DNA of 64,000 nucleotides, from positions 62,001 through 126,000 of the forward strand of contig MCGE01000021.1 in the NCBI GenBank assembly GCA_002105175.1, in the 5' to 3' direction. Positions 58,113-64,000 of the stretch are shown piece by piece. The notes below the pieces were generated by a model. It saw nothing but the letters and a program-made list of their open reading frames with translations. It had not been told where the DNA came from and made no database searches. The position numbers and the translations under genes were made by a program. Position 1 is the first letter of the stretch. Each line of letters starts with the position of its first letter. The DNA comes from Absidia repens. Its lineage: Eukaryota > Mucoromycota > Mucoromycetes > Mucorales > Cunninghamellaceae.

Positions 58113-58825
58113 TCACTGCCCAGAACATTCGATCAAAAGCCTTTCAATGTTTTCTTTGCAGCTGAATCCAGTACCATCTATGAGTTTTCGTTGATTTCCA
58201 GGTAGATAAAAGCGTTGAGAGTTTGCAGGGCGGAAATCTCTTTTCACACCTATAGATAAAAAAAAAAAAAAAAAAAAAAAAGCGAATTAAAATATTCGTG
58301 AGCCACGGAACGGATCAACATCACACAGCACCACATACCAAATAAATGAGACCAACCCCTGTTGTAGCATTAAAGTAGTTGAAGATCGGGATGGCATATT
58401 CCGCGAAGGTCGTACGGTTCGTTGGGAAGGATTAGCGAGGTTGGCTTGATATCATTGACATGGTAATTCGCAAAGAGAAAGATATCGTAGAAAAAAGGGT
58501 CAGCTCTTGACGTTCATCACCATCATCACCATGGTGGTTGTCAACGTGACCAAAAAAACGTTCAGTAAATTGTCCAATGTTCCCTGTAAAAATTGAATCC
58601 AGAGCTTTGAATGTTCTTTGGCTTGTTCGTGATACTACTAAGGAGCCCGCTAATCCCTCCATATGTTTGCCATCTTCTTGGCTTGAAAGGGATCCACCAC
58701 CTTGTCTCACCTGAGCGAGGGATCAATCATCGTCACAAAAAAAAAAAAAAAAAAAAAAGGCGAATATGAAAATAATCCTGTTCTCCAAGTGCTTACATTG
58801 GCATTCTCGCCATCAACTAAACGAT
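58113..58825 (-). pseudogene. 5'-truncated gene relic, unknown family
   Basis: Three coding-like pieces lie in order. VDGENAN (58825-58802) is joined by good splice sites to VRQGGGSLSSQEDGK and LDSIFTGNIGQFTERFFG. After a frame change comes RTTFAEYAIPIFNYFNATTG, and finally DFRPANSQRFYLPGNQRKL ending in TGA. An in-frame TAA near 58435, and phase problems at the last junction, argue that it no longer codes for one protein. Its upstream part is replaced by the 3' flank of the Kelch gene. Not recognised. Confidence 0.4.
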
Positions 58826-59007
58826 TCAGTGTTATGAGTGAGTGAGAGAGAATGTATGTGTGTGTTAAGTGTATAGTATTTTATTAACAATGCAAAAACA
58901 AAACTAAAACCAAAGATTAAAAAAAAAAAAAAAGTCTAGTCTCTTGTCTTTTTCTTTCTAGTATGGGAAATCAAAAGTGCAAGAATGGAGTTAGAGCGTA
59001 ATGGGTA

Positions 59008-60475
59008 TTATATATAAAAAAAAAACAAATCCTTATATTTTTGCATCATGCGGTTTGGTGCTGGTAGGAGCATCATTCCGATCAGCCACATCATAAGAAA
59101 ATGGGTGAAGGGAAGTACCGAAGTAGTAGATGGTGGTGGTTCGACACCAGGCAGTCCGTCATGTGCCTTGGTAGCGATAATATCATCGGACGGTTTTACC
59201 TTGAACGGTGATGCAGATGTCACCACCGCAGCAGTAGCAACCATCTTTCCATTGTCTTTGTCGTCGTCTTCTAGTGTTGGTTTTTGTAAAGCGTCATAAT
59301 CTTCGAATGGATTTGCTGCCCTTGGATCCGTGGTTTCCAGTTGGAATTGTTGTCGTTGTTGTCTTTTTCGATACATGTAATAAATGATCCCTGCTACGAT
59401 ACCAATCTGATAAAGAAGAATAATAATTATAAAAAAAGAAAAAGAAGTAAGGAAACTAGTGTGTAAAATAGAGGGAGGCAAGGGGGGAGAGTCAGGATCC
59501 CCTTCTTTTTTTTTTTGTCCTTACGAAGACAATGGCAGCGGCAATAGCAACACCAATGGTTCGTCCTACTGAAAGTCTGGGGCCCTCTTGGGGAGCGTTA
59601 GTGTTACCAGAGGAGGGATCTGTAGGTGAGGAGGGATCCTTAGGTGGGGTGGCACTTGTCCAGGTGATATGATTCGGATCAGATATGTCAAGTGCGTTCA
59701 AATCCTGTTGAAGCCTGAAATATGCGTCAACGCCAAACATGATCATGATATATGAATTATATCCCACAGCTGTTAATAGTTTTATAAAAAAAAAAGTTAG
59801 TGGATAAAAAAAAAGGGGGAGGGCGAAGCTGACTGACTTGATGACTTACCACTATGAGAAGCTCGAGGTCCTGGACCTGTCTGATTAAAATTGAGAGATG
59901 TATATTCTTTTGTTACAAAATCATAAACATAGACATAATCTTGACTAAGTTTAGCTTCTTGATCTGCCAAAAAAAAAAAAAAAAAAAAAAAAAAAGTCAG
60001 TGAGAAAAAATCTGACCGTGCCAAAATAATGCTGGTAATATATATATAGTTTACCATTGTATCCACCATAAACTAGTAGCTTGTTTGAATCGGGAACTTT
60101 TTTAAAAAAAAAAAACATAAATATTGTTAGTCAATGAACAATTCGAAGATGATGATTTACTAGATATCTTACTTGGGGTGACGGTATGTAATATACGGGA
60201 AGTAATATGTTGGTTTCCACTCACCGTCGCTTGATCCATGCCCCATGTATTTAGAAAGGTATCAAACCATCTTATGTTGGTCATGTTATTGAAGGTGCCA
60301 GTCGAAGAAACCTCCCCTTGTTTGAGCTCATAGCCGCCCATCATATAAATCAGCCCTGTCTTCTCTATAAATACAGCCGTATGTTTGATCCATATATTGC
60401 TATTGGTACGATCGCCGTCCACCGTATTCCATTTCTCCTACATTAAAAAAAAAAAGGACACATTGGTTTAGGGGG

Positions 60476-60525
<50 letters not shown>

Positions 60526-61379
60526 GCAAATGTACAAGTTTAAAATCACTTACCTTTGCATAATCAAAAGTAGAAGCTGAATTGATTGATGCAATGCCGG
60601 TCGTATTTCTATATATATAATATTAAAAACAGGGGGGGAGAGGAAAAGGTGTTAATACGAGATTTTTAACTCTTCTTTTTGGTAAGTTGGGGATTTTTCG
60701 TACATTAATCCACCCTAGATGACACGTTGACACACAAAGAAAAGTGGCGGAGGTTAAAAGAATTCAGGCACACACATCTCTTTTTTTTTTTATATATACC
60801 CAAGTCCATATCGTTGAAGCTCTTGTATCTACAACGGGGCTGTAAAGGGTATAGTATTCTTGACTGGGAGGCGTGGACATGGAATTATTTAAATTGGTAC
60901 TACATTTCCATAGAGGATCGGTTAACGTTTTACTTGCCGGTTCCGTGACACCACCGTAAAGAATAAATTGTGTTTGACTAGCAATGGCCGTCATGGCCAT
61001 ATTCGCCAATGGTGGAAGAACGGTGTGACCAGCGGGGCGAGCGACATATTGCCATTGATGTTGTTGTTCGGCATTGGCGCTGGATAATGTAGAGAAATCA
61101 AGTGTATCGATCGAAAGGTAAAAATGATCGTTCGAGGCGTTGGTATATTGCATCACACTTTCTGCTGGTTGGTGAGTAAATCCGCCATAACAATGAATTT
61201 CATTGACATTGAGAACGCATCCTGTGATCATCGAAACAAAAAAGGGGGGAAGAAGTCGGTCTTTGAAAAAGGGGATCCTCATCATCGGTTATTTTTTATT
61301 TACCTTGAAAAGCTCTGGGAGCTATTTGATCTGCTACTGCGCATTCAATAAAAAGTAGTAAATAAAAGAGGTAAAACAT
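59008..61379 (-). CDS. Kelch-repeat type I membrane protein
   Basis: Nine exons (61379-61304, 61221-60800, 60714-60704, 60608-60554, 60437-60173, 60096-60055, 59963-59850, 59769-59525, 59406-59008) give 542 residues in frame. Residues 1-18 are a signal peptide (MFYLLYLLLFIECAVA). Kelch blades show as IHCYGGFTH, FILYGGVTE, a YMMGGYELKQ blade and LLVYGGYN, each with downstream Trp or Tyr. A Pro/Ser linker leads to one membrane helix (VGRTIGVAIAAAIVF then IGIVAGIIYYMY), a basic stop-transfer RKRQQRQQ and an acidic tail. Fungal secreted Kelch proteins of this shape are common; ligand unknown. The third exon is 11 nt, and an intron holds a CAT microsatellite at 60481. The hydrophobic last 40 residues are odd for a cytosolic tail. 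Confidence 0.8.
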
Positions 61380-62277
61380 AAAGAGAAGAAAGAAAGAAAG
61401 AAGAAAAGAAGAAGAAGAAAAAAAAGGGAACTAGAAGGATCATACAAGTTTTTTGTATACTTTGTATACATATTGCTGTGCAATGCTCAAGTTAGATCTC
61501 TTGTGTAACTGGGTATCACTAAACCATGCCAATAACAGGGGACGAGAGGATGCAAAGTCCAGAAAAAACACTTGGTACAATAAAAAGAACACTCGCCTGA
61601 TAAATCCCATACCCGGCTTGTCTTTTTTAGTTCAACACACGCACACATAAAAAAAGAAAGAGTTCTCAAAAGCTTAGGTTTTCCACTGGATTACTCTTTT
61701 AAAAAGGTAAAAGTTGTGAAAAAAAGTAAAGCAGTAAAGCAAAGCCTAGAAAGTCAATGGAAAAAAAGGGGGAGAAGTATTTTCGCTGAACGTCTTCTGT
61801 AACACTTCAACACTGCATATTCAAAAGTACAGTACTATGCATAATAACTGTATAGGTGATAACGATAAGCTATTGTACTGGCCTGTACTATAGTCCAAAT
61901 GAAAAATATTTGATATCAATAGCACACCCATTTAATGGTAACTCTTATGACACTGAAAGATGGTTTTTTCTTTTTTTTGGTTTCGGTATAACATTACTTC
62001 TGCCCGACTAGATTTTTTTGAGTTCAGCGATGTGGGTCGCTTTTTTATTTTTCTTCTGATAACGCTTTTATAGAAAAGCAAATAAAGTTTAGTAGCATTC
62101 TTGTCTGGCGTTATTGTACCTCTAGTGGCTGGTGGTAATTCTTCTACTTTTTTTTTTTTACAATACCCAATGCTGTTGCAAAAAAAAGTTTTTTTTGAAA
62201 TTCAGCTCACCCTTTTTTTTTTTTTTTTGTGGTCCTCCCCCACCTTTTCTTTTTTTTATCCAACTCTTTTCGCATTT
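61380..62277. promoter_or_regulatory. Divergent 5' region of the Kelch and Dus1 genes
   Basis: Nearly 900 bp between divergent start codons, with purine-rich GAAA repeats at 61385 and T-runs at 62148 and 62213. No additional ORF accepted and no defined binding site. Confidence 0.35.
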
Positions 62278-63623
62278 ATGACCTCACCAATCAAATTAAA
62301 AGGCTACGAATTTTTTCAAAAGACATTAAAATCACCTCGTTTTATTGTTGGTCCGATGGTGGAGCAAAGTGAGCTTGCGTGGCGGATCCTCAGTCGACGC
62401 TACAGTGCCCAGCTTTGTTTCACGCCCATGTTCCATGCTCGCCTGTTTAGCGATCCAGACACAGGGCCCAAGTACCGAGCCGAGCAATGGACCACCAATG
62501 CCAACGATCGACCCTTGATTGTCCAGGTAAATAAAAAGAGTGTTTATTTTCCTGCACACACAAAAAAAAAAAAGGATGCTCACCTTTTGTTTTTTTGTTT
62601 TTTTTTTTTTGTTGACGTTATAGTTTTGTGCGAATGATCCTGATACCCTTTTACGAGCCGCCCGACTTGTGGAGAACGATTGCGATGCGGTGGATTTGAA
62701 TCTGGGGTGTCCTCAACATATTGCCAGGAAGGGACATTATGGCAGTTATTTACAAGACGATTGGGAACTGATTGAACGGATGGTGTCGACGCTCCATCAG
62801 CATTGTGCGGTGCCTGTGACGGTCAAGATCCGGATCCATGCGCAAGTCGAACGCACCATTGCCTATGCGCAAATGATTGAACGTGCCGGTGCCCAAATGT
62901 TAACGGTCCATGGTCGCTTACGGGAACAAAAAGGACACCATACGGGGGTGGCGGATTGGACGCAGATCAAGGCGGTCAAGGAAGCCGTCAAAATTCCTGT
63001 GATTGCCAATGGGAATATCTTGTATCATCAGGATATTCAACGGTGTATGGATCAAACGGGTGTGGATGGTGTGATGATTGCCGAAGGCTCCCTGTATAAC
63101 CCAGCTCTGTTTGCGCTCTCGAACCCAAAGGAGATGCCGCCCACCACGTGGGAAATGGCGTTGGAATACCTGGAGATCTGCAAGTCCCTGGAAGGCGGGG
63201 TACGACCGGCGATGATCAAGGCCCATCTGTTCAAATTGTTTCAACCAAGCTTGTCTCTTCATACCGATCTACGTGCTCGATTGGCCACCGCGAACTCTTG
63301 GGATGTGTTTTATGATATTGCCATGACAATGAAGGAACGGTTGGTGGCGGACCAGGCAGCAATAGGGGAAACCGAGCTGAATGGCAAGGAAAATGAACAT
63401 GGGTTTCGGCAATATGGTCATTGGCGATGTCAGGTAAAAGAGCGAAAAGAAGAAAACAAAAAAAGTATAGATTGTGTGTGTGTGTTGAGGCTGACTGACT
63501 GACAATTTTTTTTTATAATGATATTAGCCTTATTTCCGCCCAGCCCTTCCTGACAATGGCCATCATGTCAAAAAGACCGATACCAAACGAGAATCATCCA
63601 CTTCCACAGACTCGCCCAAGTGA
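62278..63623 (+). CDS. DUS1: tRNA-dihydrouridine synthase 1 (Dus1)
   Basis: Three exons (62278-62526, 62624-63433, 63528-63623) give 384 residues in frame. Family blocks: [20 protein letters not shown] at the N-terminus, [10 protein letters not shown], and [20 protein letters not shown] with the catalytic Cys at residue 112. [31 protein letters not shown] (FMN-phosphate region), IPVIANGNI and [18 protein letters not shown] complete the TIM-barrel core. The enzyme uses FMN and NADPH to reduce U16/U17 in the tRNA D-loop. The start is the ATG ahead of the conserved N-terminal block. The C-terminal tail is short and Ser/Thr-rich. Confidence 0.92.
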
Positions 63624-64000
63624 TGATCCAAGATTATAGAATAGAATAGATTTATATTAGTAATTATTAGTTTAGATTGATAGATGTATATACCTTAAAT
63701 TAAATAGACGCTCAACCTTTATTTTGTTTCTTGGCGGAAGATGTGGTGTGGGGGGCGAACATGGTAAAGTGATCCATGTGTCACTTGCCAAAAGATTTAT
63801 GCGCACTGTAACTCATGTATTTTCAAGGGGTGTGGGTGTTATATTTTTTGGTTTCCTCCACTTATATAGCGACACCTAAGAATCGGATTGAAATGCCGCT
63901 CATCTGTCTCTTTTTTTTTTTTTGACAAGGAGAGAAAAGGGCCGAAAAAAGGGCGATCTTTTGCGCTTACAGTCTTTTTTTTTTTTTTTTTGCTTCTCTT
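63624..64000. other. 3' flank of Dus1, no further gene seen
   Basis: AT-rich with T-runs near 63911 and 63977; no supported ORF. Confidence 0.4.

Noticed and set aside
60481..60525. CAT repeat as a coding poly-His/Ile tract
   Set aside because: Lies inside an intron of the Kelch gene with clear splice sites on both sides.
61453..61669. ORFs on both strands between the Kelch and Dus1 genes
   Set aside because: Short, low-content, mutually antisense and without homology that I recognise.

Overview
The window looks like nuclear DNA of an early-diverging filamentous fungus, most likely Mucoromycota (Mucorales-like). Reasons: short GT-AG introns in almost every gene, long poly(A)/poly(T) runs that sit mostly in introns and spacers, a fungal Zn2Cys6 regulator, a small DUF1748 mitochondrial protein, a GH18 chitinase, a family of F-box/LRR genes, and Ty3-like, LINE and DNA-transposon debris. 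The order-level call is inference from style, not from a marker gene.

Left arm (1-30 kb) is ordinary gene space. An F-box/LRR gene runs off the left edge, followed by F-box relics, a worn Ty3-type integrase tail, an unrecognised coiled-coil gene and a complete F-box/LRR gene. Next come an HSL-type esterase, an F-box protein with a Cys-rich tail, a Zn2Cys6 transcription factor and a Sae2/CtIP homologue that shares a short divergent spacer with a CRAL-TRIO gene. The arm ends with a secreted chitinase, an ABC1/ADCK (Mcp2-like) mitochondrial kinase, Coi1 (DUF1748), an Rvs161/Hob3-type BAR protein and the catalytic subunit of cAMP-dependent protein kinase. Exon models were built by hand; reading frame is kept across every junction except one in the kinase.

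Centre (about 31-58 kb) is a gene-poor, AT-rich repeat island. It holds a Ty3-like element with an internal deletion, a second gag fragment, a 3.2 kb Tc1/mariner-like element with perfect 33-bp terminal inverted repeats, several LTRs, and a LINE interrupted by two solo LTRs of different families, each with a perfect 5-bp target duplication. It also holds two foldback-type elements (one enclosing a G-rich 28-bp minisatellite) and several copies of a roughly 200-bp dispersed repeat seen across the whole window.

Right arm (58-64 kb) returns to genes: a 5'-truncated pseudogene, a secreted/membrane Kelch-repeat protein with nine exons, and a tRNA-dihydrouridine synthase (Dus1).

The genes do not form an operon-like pathway. 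Points of most interest are the layered insertion history of the LINE, the foldback/minisatellite structure, the dispersed repeat family, very small exons, and one exon junction in the PKA gene that is a base short.
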